Shown in pieces: positions 1 to 9,321 of a DNA stretch of 64,000 nt. Numbering within the stretch: position 1 is the first letter of the stretch; each line of letters begins with the position of its first letter. The notes under the pieces are model-generated. The model was given only the letters and a program-made list of their open reading frames with translations. It was not told where the DNA came from and did not search any database. The stretch comes from Rachicladosporium sp. CCFEE 5018 (lineage: Eukaryota; Ascomycota; Dothideomycetes; Cladosporiales; Cladosporiaceae): NCBI GenBank assembly GCA_002077045.2, contig KZ111161.1:428059-492058 (forward strand), read 5' to 3'. Both the position numbers and the translations under genes were made by a program.

Positions 1-1
1 A

Positions 2-2212
2 GATGCAGCGTGGGCACCAGGTTTCTGGATCCGATTTCCATGGGTTGGTTTCGGCGCACTCCTTCTAATACTGGTGTGCTCAATGGGATCGGTCTTGACA
101 CTCATGCTCAGCAGAGACAGATCAGAGACAAGATGGGTCAAGAAGTTGCCACCGAACGTCATACTCAATGGCCTTAACAATGTGCAGAACCTATGTTTTG
201 GCTTAGCCATCGGTACGTGACCTCAACTCACGCTTCTCTACGCCGCGCTGACAAAGAGACAGGGAATGGCATCGCGATCGCGTGGTGGCGAAAGACGCTG
301 CGAGGTGCCACAATTCATGAGCTCCATCGCTCATGGGCGTTCAGCACCAGTCTCAAGGACATTGCGTTCGCTGCCAAGTACTTCAACATCATTGCATTGG
401 CTGTGCTCACCGCGAAATTGACCATGATCGACGGCATGCTCATGCAGAAGGCTACCACCACATGTAAGCGTGATTCAGCACATCATCAGTACTTGTAGCT
501 TCACTGACACTTCACACCGTAGACAGTAACGTCGATCTCCCCATCACATCCAACGTATCGATGTTCGCGAACGAAACTTTTCCATCCACCGGAGTAATCA
601 GCTCGCGTACAAGTCGTAGTGGCTCGCTTCTGCCATGGTTCATGACAGATCTTGTCATGTGGTCTCAGAGTGGTGGTCTGCTACCATCGACTTTCCAAGG
701 CTGCGAAGGTCGCTGCTTTTTCAAAGTCCCTGCTGTGGGATTCGCTTTCGACTGCGAAGAGCCTGTGACTGAGCAGACGGACCTTGGCTTCATCACGATG
801 GCGGCCTCTGGTGAAATCTCACAGGTCAATCAAGGATCACTGAACGTCACCGACGCAGACCTGGCTCTGATATTGGCCAACTACACTCAAACACTCTTTT
901 CGATTAGATTCGACGCAAACTCGACCTCTGTGCCTGGCCCGGACCCTGACTCCAACTCTACAATGGGTCAGTACTTGACCATGGACGTGACCTACAGCGC
1001 CGCGGATGATGCCGTTTCGGATCAAAGCCGCTGTTATGGCAAGCGAGTGAAGCAACACTGCGACTTGCGCCCTGCAATCATCAATTACCCAGTGATGGTG
1101 CAGAGCTACAGCGGACTACATGCCATCGAAGGGTTGACCGTTGGCGACACGCAAGAATCGTTCCTAGCCGATGCGACCAACGGCGGCAATGTGTACCCTC
1201 TTTACAGTATCGAGCTGAACCAGCAGGCCGGCTACGACATTATAGAGCGCGTCAACGTTACTACCCTGGGTAGCTACGAGCAAGGTGGCGATCAGACTAG
1301 ACTGGGCGGCGTACTGCAAGGCCTACAAGAGTACCTTGGCGCTTCCGCTGATATGACCTACGAGGGCGCTACTGGATTCGCTGTGAACCAGACCGGTGTT
1401 GCTCAGCAATTCCTGCTCAATACCGAGCCACTGACCTCCCAACAATGCGGCTATCGATATACCGATTCGATATCACCCGGGGATCAGTCGATGATGCGAT
1501 CCGTGGTGCAGCAGATCAACGAGATCATGTTCACCCTCGCAAGCGATCTCAGCCAATACGATCCAGACAATCAACTCGATGCTGTCACTAATCACACGGC
1601 GATTGTGTACAGGGACTCGATCCACTACAGCACAGATATCTAGTAAGTCACTCACCCACGTCTTCGTTATGCACATCGAGTAGTAGACTAGCTCTTCTAC
1701 CAAGAACCTCGCAGTGGCCGCAAGGCTACCGCTGCATCGGTGAGAGTACCAATTGCCGGAGTTTCCTTAGCTGGCAATTTTCTCTCCCCGATATAGTGGC
1801 AAGGCACCTGCTGCCGTGGCAGCGCTGACAGACGCATTGTCGTCGCTGTGCGAACTTGGAGATACTCAACGCTTAGAAAGCAGAAGTACTGACCTTTTCC
1901 CCCAGCTACATGATCGGCGCGGTGATCAGCACCTTCATTTGCGTTCTCTGCGTACTTCCCTCTTACTGGGGCTTCTGGCAGCTGGGCCGCAAGGTCGCTC
2001 TATCGCCGTTCGAGATTGCGGCCGCTTTTCGATCGCCCATAGTCAATCACCCCGGTACCATCGACGACATCTTGAAGCACAGGGGTCATCAGCCTGTGCA
2101 GTATGGTAATATCGTTAGTGGAGATGCGAGCGGTAGACTTGGTGTGGCAGAGCCAGAGTACGTTGAGCGAGCGCATCCGAAGTTGTTCGGGAGCAGGAAG
2201 GGCAATGCGTAA
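2..2212 (+). CDS. Fungal multi-pass membrane protein with large glycosylated ectodomain (5' end outside window)
   Basis: I read four exons: 2-212, 263-463, 523-1642 and 1906-2212, joining in frame to 612 residues plus stop. The start codon is left of the window. Hydrophobic segments are visible near the N-terminus (around WVGFGALLLILV), before the WWRKTLRG motif, at FNIIALAVLTAKL, and at the C-terminus (YMIGAVISTFICVLCVLPSYWGFW region). Between the last two lies about 370 residues with several Cys and many N-x-S/T sites, so probably an extracellular or lumenal domain. The pattern WWR-x5-G-x-T-x3-LHR followed by a DG-x-LMQKA motif and a final FWQLGRKV-x-LSPFEIA tail is typical of a family of uncharacterised ascomycete membrane proteins; it resembles, but I do not think it is, DUF3176. 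It ends 24 bp from the convergent acetyltransferase. Function unknown. The third intron (263 bp) is long for this window. Confidence 0.75.
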
Positions 2213-2236
2213 TGATGAAGTACGAAGACATAAGAC

Positions 2237-2982
2237 TTATATCGGAATGTCTTTTACGAGATATATCACTGGTCCTTCTCCACCAGTCCGTCCTGTCTCA
2301 CCACTGACTCCACCATCAAGTACTTCGGGATACCGGCTGAAGCCCAACTTCGTGTAGAACTTCAGCGCTCCTAGACTATCAGCCTCCATGCCCAAGTGCA
2401 CGCCCTTGCAGCCCTCGGCTTGCAGAGCTTCAATTAACGTGTCGATCAACTTGCGTCCCCAGCCTTGACCTTGATGCGAAGGTAGAATGTCGATATGTAG
2501 ATGCCCTGGCCATTTGTCTACTAGACCAGGATAAGAGAAGTTCAATGCCCTCTCTGGGTCCCCATGGAGAAGCTGCAGAAGTTGAGTCGGCTTATCATCG
2601 ACCGCCTTGGAACCATTGACATCCGGTTGTGGCAGCAGCTTGCGGTCCAGCGAAGGCACATACTTCTCCGTCCAGTCTTTGGCGAATTGCCTAGTATTGG
2701 GAGTACTGAGGATGTAGCCTACAGCTCCGTCGCCGTTTCCAGGGTCGAGCACGAAGCAGGTGGACCGAGAGAGTAGCGGGTAGGGATGGCACCTGTGAAT
2801 TGTCAGTGATAGGGACATACGTACCACGGGTCGACAATTGATTACCAGAGGTACGACGAGATCGTCCAAGAGGGCTCGGTCTTCAGACTCTCGCCACAGG
2901 TCACTCGGAAAATGTGGTCAAGGGCAGGGCGGTCGCGGGGAAGTGAGACTGGGCGGATGAATGCAGTCGAATCATGCGCCAT
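2237..2982 (-). CDS. GNAT-family N-acetyltransferase
   Basis: Two exons: 2846-2982 and 2237-2792, with a 53 bp intron (2793-2845). The join gives SSYLW-CHPYPLL and a start MAHDSTAFIRP. The protein, about 230 residues, probably transfers an acyl group from acetyl-CoA to an amine; the substrate cannot be told. The acetyl-CoA binding motif is in HIDILPSHQGQGWGRKLID (the R/Q-x-x-G-x-G/A loop as QGQGWG), and the C-terminal NxxxxYxKLGF-type motif appears as ALKFYTKLGF. No signal peptide is seen, so it is probably cytosolic. Close relatives in fungi are annotated only as acyl-CoA N-acyltransferases. It converges on the membrane-protein gene and diverges from the GH18-UBA gene. Confidence 0.85.
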
Positions 2983-3372
2983 TGTCGAACTGACTTTGAT
3001 CTGGATAATCTACAGATATTGCTCGCTGGCATGTGCGCAGATAGTTGGGTATGAGCGCGACACTATATGCAATATCGTTCAGTGAGCCACATGCATTCAC
3101 CAGGTCTCAGTCGCTTCCACGGCCCAAACTTAGAGGTACAGCATTTGGCGAGTTCTCTTTTGCTAGTGACAAGACCTTGAGCTTATTTATTGGAGGAAAT
3201 GATTGATTTCTCACGGTCACGATGGTGTGTAGATAATAGTATGATAAGCGCGTTCCAATGTGCACGTCGTGAACCCAGTTTGCGAGAAGCCAAACCGATG
3301 CTGCCAAGCAAACCACTCCATGCCATCTACCTAGTTCTTGACCTCGCTGACCAAAGTTCATGTACATATGGC
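2983..3372. promoter_or_regulatory. Divergent intergenic region between GNAT and GH18-UBA genes
   Basis: About 390 bp between two divergent starts, so it should hold both promoters. The open frame of the GH18 gene extends upstream into it (from 3190), but those residues look unlike the family. I see no convincing TATA box or operator. Confidence 0.4.
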
Positions 3373-4476
3373 ATGAACCGACCGAACCCCCCTTTGCTGC
3401 CCATCGGCCAAGGACCGCGGGTGATAGTCTACCATCAGACTCACCACAAGCCCGATGGCGGTCCCCCGGTATCTCTCCTCCCGCTTGTGACGGAGAACAC
3501 GGGTATCACACATGTGATCGTAGCAGCTATACACCTCAACGATCCACCGGGGAACATCACGCTCAATGACGATGATCCCGAGATGCAGAAAGACAAGTAC
3601 GCGACGTTGTTTGGGGAGATGGCATGGCTGCAGCAGGCTTTTGGGGTGAAAGTCATGGCCATGCTTGGAGGTGCTGCGAAGGGTTCATATCAACGTCTGG
3701 ACGGAGATGATGTCGCGCGATTCGAGGCATACTATACTCCCTTGCGAGATCTTCTACGGAAGCACCTCTTCGATGGGCTTGACTTGGATGTTGAGGAGGA
3801 GACTTCTCTACCAGGTATCATCAGATTGATCGATCGTCTGAGGTTGGACTTTGGGCCAAGTTTCATCATCACGCTCGCGCCTGTCGCGAACGCTCTCTTG
3901 CCTAATCAGCCGCATTTGTCTGGGTTCAACTACCAATTGCTTGAGCAGATGCGTGGTCACGAGATCGCATGGTACAATGCCCAGTTCTATTGTGGATGGG
4001 GAGACGCCTCAAGTACAGCATGGTACGATGCCATAGTCGGCCTTGGATGGCCGGCCAATAAAGTGGTCATAGGCTTGATCACCAATTCTGCAAACGGAGC
4101 TGGACATGTGGCATGGCCACAGCTCGAGCAGGTCCTTCGGACTCTTCGACAACGCTACCCTACATTCGGTGGTGTGATGGGATGGGAGTACTTCAATGCA
4201 CTTCCAGGTGGTATGGATAGACCTTGGGAGTGGGTGGCAAACATGGGCCGTGTACTGAGGACGCCACTACCTCCTGCCCCATTCCAGCCTCAGATGCCGA
4301 TCCGACCATATGGGCAACCTGCTATGCAGCCCTTGCCACCTGCTCCCCATGCATTTCCCGCAGAGAGTGTCAAGACCCTACAAGATCTCGGTTTCAGCCA
4401 TCAGCAGGCAATTGCTGCACTGAACATGACCAGTGGCAACGTCGAGTATGCTGCTGGTCTCCTGTTCCAGGACTGA
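3373..4476 (+). CDS. Intracellular GH18 chitinase-like protein with C-terminal UBA domain
   Basis: Intronless, 367 residues from MNRPNPPLLP. The GH18 catalytic signature DxxDxDxE is present as DGLDLDVE at about residues 135-142, with the upstream AMLGGAAKGS strand and a downstream WYNAQFYCGWG strand as in the TIM barrel. The catalytic Glu is kept, so chitin or another GlcNAc polymer is the likely substrate. After a Pro-rich linker (about 295-325) the last 40 residues form a ubiquitin-associated (UBA) three-helix domain (LQDLGF loop, then NVEYAAGLL). No signal peptide is visible, so the protein is probably intracellular and may bind ubiquitin; that is inference. An in-frame upstream ATG at 3190 exists but adds non-family sequence. 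Its stop lies 27 bp from the stop of the convergent coiled-coil gene. From 3942 it lies in the repeated block. Confidence 0.85.
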   Translation: MNRPNPPLLPIGQGPRVIVYHQTHHKPDGGPPVSLLPLVTENTGITHVIVAAIHLNDPPGNITLNDDDPEMQKDKYATLFGEMAWLQQAFGVKVMAMLGGAAKGSYQRLDGDDVARFEAYYTPLRDLLRKHLFDGLDLDVEEETSLPGIIRLIDRLRLDFGPSFIITLAPVANALLPNQPHLSGFNYQLLEQMRGHEIAWYNAQFYCGWGDASSTAWYDAIVGLGWPANKVVIGLITNSANGAGHVAWPQLEQVLRTLRQRYPTFGGVMGWEYFNALPGGMDRPWEWVANMGRVLRTPLPPAPFQPQMPIRPYGQPAMQPLPPAPHAFPAESVKTLQDLGFSHQQAIAALNMTSGNVEYAAGLLFQD

Positions 4477-4502
4477 TGCCGCCGTTCAACATTGGAAACA
4501 TA

Positions 4503-4952
4503 TCACTGCCCTGGCAAGAGCCAGTACCACTTCCCGTCGATCAGCTTGACTTTTCCCTGGATGTCGAACTGCACAGGATCAGCATCAGCACAAGAACAGA
4601 TCATTAAAGAGCATGTTTGAACCTGCGGGCCAGCCACAAGCGCCTCTCCAAGCTTCCTCAGCTCGTTGTCTCTCGCCTCGAGTTCGCCCTCGATGAACGT
4701 GATCCGTTCGTCCACGGCATCGAGATCGATGACAGCCATTTCGCCAATAAGAGCCGCTGATCCGAATGACTGCTTCTCACGCTCATTGCGCTCCTGGACT
4801 AGCTTGTCAATTTGCTCCTCAATGCGCTCGATGCGCTTGCGGTAGGCCGCATTCTGCCTGCAGAGGGCTACGTCCGCAGGACTGACGGTGAAGGCGTAGA
4901 GGCTGGTGATGCGAAGCTGAGGCATGGTGTGTGGATGTGTGGTAGTGGTCAA
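4503..4952 (-). CDS. Small coiled-coil protein, unknown function (full-length copy)
   Basis: Single exon of 149 residues from the first ATG (4952), or 140 from the internal MPQLRITSL. I do not recognise the family. The central part (about residues 30-95) is strongly heptad-like and charged (KRIERIEEQIDKLVQERNE, then FIEGELEARDNELRKL), so an alpha-helical coiled coil of prefoldin or synaptonemal type is likely. The C-terminus has a short CSCAD stretch and a hydrophobic end with two Trp. It is tandem with the PPOX-FNR flavoprotein, starting only 79 bp beyond that gene's stop, and convergent with GH18-UBA. Copy 2 carries a nonsense change. Expression is unknown. Confidence 0.6.
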   Translation of the reverse strand: MTTTTHPHTMPQLRITSLYAFTVSPADVALCRQNAAYRKRIERIEEQIDKLVQERNEREKQSFGSAALIGEMAVIDLDAVDERITFIEGELEARDNELRKLGEALVAGPQVQTCSLMICSCADADPVQFDIQGKVKLIDGKWYWLLPGQ

Positions 4953-5030
4953 GATGTTGTGTGGGCACGAAGTTCACGAAGTGAGAAACGTAGTTACAGT
5001 CGTGATGACTGTGATGATTAATTCTATGAA

Positions 5031-6860
5031 TCAAAAATTGAAGTCCTCAAACACAAGCTTCCTTCCTGGCAACCACTCCATCAGTTGCTTCCGCATGGGC
5101 ACAGCGGTGCACAGATATATCGTTTCCACATCAGTCAGCTCGACGTCACTTCGTTGCAGCCGTCGACGCTCAATCTGAACTCCAGCCTTCTCGAAATCTG
5201 AAAACAGGGCTTCCTCACTCGTGGTGGCCTCACTGGTCGCATTCGTCACGAACAGCCTAAGCCGTGAAGCGATCTCAGCACCTTCATTGAGCACGTCTTG
5301 CACCAATCCGAGGTCTTCCTTGCGAATGGTCCAGATCACACTTAGATCCTCTATACTGTCCAGCGAAGAAAGTAGAGGCGTGATGCCAATCCCGGCAGCA
5401 ATAAAGGCTGCTCTCCCTGCAGCAGTGCTTATCTCGAAGTCGCCGCCGAAACCTTTAACCCCGACCTCGAACGGCATGCGATCGCCATTCTCGGTACCTA
5501 CGTGCTTGAAAAGCTCTTCTGTGACTCTGCCTACCTTGCGGACGGTGACTTCGAACTCATCGTCTTTCAATCGCTGACTTGGCCGAGGCGGGTCGCCAGG
5601 TGGAGAGGACACTGTGAAGGTGCGCACGTAGTCATCGTTGATCGATAATGGATCATCGTCTCTCATGTGACTGTATCCGATATCTAGTCGACTTGAGAAG
5701 TCGAAGGTGACGTATTGACCCGCCTTGTGCCGTGCTGCATTCGAGAGGGCGAATTTGAAACGCGAGATTGTAGGCGTTAGCTTAGTCTGTTTGAGGAGCG
5801 TGGCTTGTGATAGCTGGAAGTCCTGCGGCACTGTGCTCTGCTTCTCCGATGTAAGGTATCGTACTGGTGGGTTGTAGGGAGATGCTTCACCACGCTCCCC
5901 CCGGAATGTCAATGCCTCCAAGACGAAGCGAGCAGCTGTGACTCTGAGTTGGACGGCGAGGTTGGATCGTGGTAGAACTTTCGCCGCATCAGCGCCGATC
6001 AGAATCTCGGTGGTGCCTGTAAGGTAGAGCATGCTACCCGTGTCGAGATCAGGTATACAGATACCAGCTACAGGGTTGATCTTGAGATTGCCGAGAGTTT
6101 GATACAACCTGTTGCCAGAGTACTCCGGCCAGACAAGTACCGCACCGCTAGCCTCGTTCGACAAAACACGCACAAACCCGACTGGCCCACCTCGGTGATT
6201 TGTATCCATGTCCTTGTCGTTCTGCGCGGAAGACACGAAGAATAGGTCTGCTTTGGCAATGACATCAAGGCCTTCTTGACGAAGTTGCGAAGAGTCAGAG
6301 ACAAGCACGGGCTTGGCAGAAGCAGGTGTGATGACTTTCTTGTTGAAGTACTTGGGGCAATTTCCGAGCGACTGATCGATCTTGAGAACCAGCTGAGTCT
6401 CCACAACATGCTCCTGGGCTTCGGTGGCTTCGTCTTCGCGTACCATCAATGCTCCAGCGATCATGTGGCCGAATAGCTTGACTCGTTTGCGAGTCTGGAG
6501 ATCGATGGTGACTCCACTGACCATCCTTCCCTGGCCTTGCTCACGTACGATCGTGCCAGTCGCTTCCTTACCCATGAGCTCCTCGACGACCGGATCGTGC
6601 CGGCCTGCTACAGCAGTCTTGATGCCGATGACATTGCCTCCGAGCGATTGAGCAAGCCCTTCCTGACCACCCCAGAGCGTCGTCCATGGTCGTCCTTGCT
6701 TGTCGAGCGTACCGATGGCAATGAGCGGTGCGAGTTGTAAGTGATTCGCGAGCTGGGGCGACACAGCCGGGAACGAAGGATTGTCGACGATTGGGGCGTG
6801 CATCGCTTTCATCATTGCCACCTCGCCCTCGTGCATCGGTAGATCTTGGTAGAAGGCCAT
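5031..6860 (-). CDS. PPOX split-barrel / ferredoxin-reductase fusion flavoprotein
   Basis: Intronless, 609 residues. The N-terminal half (about 20-330) is a pyridoxamine-5'-phosphate oxidase-like FMN-binding split barrel, with strands such as IAIGTLDKQGRPWTTLWGG and the core ADLFFVSSAQND / NHRGGPVGFVRV. The C-terminal part (about 350-605) is an FAD/NAD(P)-binding reductase: RTFTVSSPPGD is the FAD-binding R-x-[YF]-[ST]-x-x-S type, and AAGIGITPLLSSL is the nucleotide-binding loop. There is no [2Fe-2S] tail. It may move electrons from NAD(P)H through FAD to the FMN barrel; the substrate is unknown. No targeting signal is seen. A homologue with about 40 substitutions lies at 18614-20443, also fully open. 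Confidence 0.85.
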   Translation of the reverse strand: MAFYQDLPMHEGEVAMMKAMHAPIVDNPSFPAVSPQLANHLQLAPLIAIGTLDKQGRPWTTLWGGQEGLAQSLGGNVIGIKTAVAGRHDPVVEELMGKEATGTIVREQGQGRMVSGVTIDLQTRKRVKLFGHMIAGALMVREDEATEAQEHVVETQLVLKIDQSLGNCPKYFNKKVITPASAKPVLVSDSSQLRQEGLDVIAKADLFFVSSAQNDKDMDTNHRGGPVGFVRVLSNEASGAVLVWPEYSGNRLYQTLGNLKINPVAGICIPDLDTGSMLYLTGTTEILIGADAAKVLPRSNLAVQLRVTAARFVLEALTFRGERGEASPYNPPVRYLTSEKQSTVPQDFQLSQATLLKQTKLTPTISRFKFALSNAARHKAGQYVTFDFSSRLDIGYSHMRDDDPLSINDDYVRTFTVSSPPGDPPRPSQRLKDDEFEVTVRKVGRVTEELFKHVGTENGDRMPFEVGVKGFGGDFEISTAAGRAAFIAAGIGITPLLSSLDSIEDLSVIWTIRKEDLGLVQDVLNEGAEIASRLRLFVTNATSEATTSEEALFSDFEKAGVQIERRRLQRSDVELTDVETIYLCTAVPMRKQLMEWLPGRKLVFEDFNF

Positions 6861-7565
6861 GCTTACGGCTCTCCTTGCCTAAGCGAAAGTATAGCCTAGG
6901 TGGAGCCGTACCCGCGATGAAGTGCTTTTGGTGAAGGTGAGCCTCCTACAGGCAGTACAAACTTCCTATAACCGTAATGGTCTCGACTTTTGCTTGCACA
7001 ACGGGCGGACAGTTGTTTGCGGTAGAATCCAAGGCAGTCTTGCAAGTGAGGCGACGACTATGAAAGATAGAACGAACGGAAGGAGATGGTCAGCTCAAGT
7101 GTCCCCTTTGCTGAATGTATGTCTACGCAGCTTCAGCCTTCATCCACCGTTTGCTGACCTACCTTGCTGACGCTCCCACGACAACCGCTAAGGCGTGAGT
7201 AGTAATGACTAAGTCGTACCTAGACTGTGGTCGAAGAGGTACGTGCGGGGTCACTTGCGTGATGATTCCACATCCGCAATGCGTCCAGTGTTATCGATGC
7301 AAACCGAGATGGCTTGGAGCCGTACTTTGATGACACTCGGGCACCGCCACTCGCAGGGCGATTGCATAAGATTTTGATGTCGTAGCAGTTGTCCATAGGC
7401 CCCGTGGGCTTGCGTTGTTAAAGTCACCCGGAGCAAGTACCGGTATGAATAGCACTTGGCCAGTTGCACAGATCCCAAGCCCACCCCAAGGCGTCGATCA
7501 AAACCTTAGACTTGTTCCCAATAATAGAGTCGACTATGATACAAAAGACTGACGATGCTCACTGC
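6861..7565. other. Intergenic region, flavoprotein promoter to tRNA
   Basis: About 700 bp with no supported gene. It holds the 5' region of the minus-strand flavoprotein gene and the 3' flank of tRNA-Val. Only short shadow frames occur. Confidence 0.4.
7543..7546 (-). terminator. Candidate Pol III terminator of tRNA-Val, copy 1
   Basis: The first T-run downstream of the tRNA on the minus strand is TTTT, 19 nt past the 3' end. Four T is short for a fungal Pol III terminator. In copy 2 the insertion replaces this flank with a five-T run at 24547-24551. Confidence 0.35.
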
Positions 7566-7638
7566 TACAAACCCTGAGAATCGAACTCAGAACCTTCTGT
7601 GTGTTAGACAGAAATCATAACCGCTAGACCAGGCTTGC
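7566..7638 (-). tRNA. tRNA-Val (anticodon AAC), copy 1
   Basis: A 73 nt intronless cloverleaf on the minus strand. The acceptor pairs GCAAGCC with GGTTTGT (two G-U), the anticodon stem TCTGT/ACAGA encloses loop CTAACAC with AAC at positions 34-36, the variable loop is AGGTT, and the T stem CTGAG/CTCAG encloses TTCGATT (B box). The discriminator is A. D stem has one T-T mismatch. AAC (read as IAC) decodes GTT/GTC valine codons. An identical gene is at 24595-24667. Confidence 0.93.
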
Positions 7639-7887
7639 AATGGAGATGGGAAGGCATTATAAATTAATAACCATATCTGTAGTGTCGGAACCATGCCTTA
7701 CTTGCAATTCTCTTGAACCGCCGATAATCACGCGCAAATCCAAGCCCCACCCCCCTTTTGAAGTCCTTTCGCGAGGGCGATGGGAGACGCGAACTCGAAT
7801 GACACGACCGAGTCCTCATAGTGGCGGCAATCGCCACCATCATTCCTTAATCGACTCCTACTTACTGACCGTTGCGAGCCAGCGATC

Positions 7888-8935
7888 ATGTCTGCACGGT
7901 CCTTGTCCCTCTGCGAATGCATCGGGCGTGATGGCTATGTCGTCGTTCCATCCGGTCTCACAGCAATACAGCTCGATGAGCTCCGATCAGCGAGCAAGAA
8001 AGTCACGAAGAGGGCACGCGATGGCTACTGGCCTCATATCAGGACACTGCCGCGCCAATTTCCGCCGTGGCCAGATAATCCTAGTAACGGCATAGTGAGT
8101 CCCGCATAGACCTTTTGTCACTGAAGCGTTCTCGATAAGTGCAGTTCAAGTAGAGAGCAACTTCTATATGCTGGACTGAGGTCTCTGCCACGCCGCAAGG
8201 ACGGAAATTTGGAATGAGGGCCCAACGAATCGATGACCACTCTGCGGTACAGTGCTAACCACCAGGATCTACCAGTGGGGCGTACAACAGCTCATGAACC
8301 CAGACTTACCGGGCAGCGATATCTTCACGGCGAGCTACTTCTCCAAAGCCAATCTCGAAATAGTCAAATCACTCCTTGACTGCGAGGTTGATGACCTAGT
8401 CATGGAGCTCTACAACCTTCTGGTCCGACCAGATGCAGACTTCGAACTCCGCTGGCATCGCGATGACATCCCGCCGACTGCCACGGCGGAGGAGGAACTC
8501 GCTCGACTCAGCAAACCTGCCTATCATGCCCAGTGGAATTTGGCCCTGTACCCGGACAGCTCTTTGATTTTAGTACCTGGCTCGCATCGACGTCCGTTGA
8601 CAGATGTTGAACGAGCGGCTGGTCCGTACGAGGCCAACATACCTGGACAGATACACGTCAAGCTGGAGGCAGGCGAGATGGCCTTCTACAACAACAATAT
8701 TTTCCATCGTGGAGCTTATCGCAGTGACGTCGAGCGTATGACGCTGCATGGTAGCATGGGTCACGTTGCCGGAGGCTCGTTAAGAGCGAGGAACGTGCTG
8801 CAGCATGGAAGGGAATGGATCAACAATGTAGACATTTCGCGAGTAGAAGACCGAGAGACAGCAGAGGGTATGCGTGACAGACTTGTGCGGTTGGCGAGCG
8901 AGTACGAAGAAGTTGGGTACACGCACAATGACTAG
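7888..8935 (+). CDS. Phytanoyl-CoA dioxygenase (PhyH)-like Fe(II)/2-oxoglutarate oxygenase, copy 1
   Basis: Two exons, 7888-8094 and 8276-8935 (intron 181 bp), giving 288 residues; the join reads NPSNGI-WGVQQLMNP, as expected in this family. The double-stranded beta-helix metal motif HxD is in RWHRDDIPP and the distal His is in NIFHRGAYRSD, so Fe(II) binding looks intact; the Arg two residues later may hold 2-oxoglutarate. Such enzymes hydroxylate lipids or small molecules; the substrate is unknown. No peroxisomal C-terminal signal is seen (it ends YTHND). It is convergent with the MFS transporter. The 181 bp intron is longer than most here. Confidence 0.85.
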
Positions 8936-9321
8936 TACATTTACTGTACTTCCGGGTGAGCAATGCGTCGATAATCTGCCAACCGATGGGCGTCTTTGGC
9001 TATTCTGGTTGGATGTCAACTCTACTACTACGTTAGCCCTACCCAGGAACTGCTCAGCTCCTCAGAATCCCGAAATTGTCTTGAGCTACTATCATTTAAG
9101 CTGCAGTGGATGTCAAGCATACTTTGGCGCAATGGAGAGACCCGTGCGTCTGCAGCCAAATCCACTTCAAGAGATCGGCCTCTTACAAGCGACAAGGAGT
9201 ACAGCAGTTTACGAATAATCTCAAGCTGTTCAGAGAGTACAGGAGACTTGCAATGCTGCGGGTTGATGAGAATCTCAAGTATACACAGGACCCCAGGTCT
9301 CTGCGTGGGCAAAGTCCCCGT
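8936..9321. other. Convergent 3' intergenic region
   Basis: About 390 bp between two convergent stops, presumably both 3' UTRs. No gene is seen. Copies 1 and 3 are identical here; copy 2 has a 1 bp deletion near 26151 and several substitutions. Confidence 0.4.

Noticed and set aside
1684..1905. An extra exon in the membrane-protein gene
   Set aside because: Several GT/AG pairs can be drawn, but a single intron 1643-1905 joins STDI-YYMIGAVIS in frame and gives a natural membrane helix.
3190..3372. 61-codon N-terminal extension of the GH18-UBA protein
   Set aside because: The extension has no family similarity or signal peptide; MNRPNPPLLP at 3373 is a better start.
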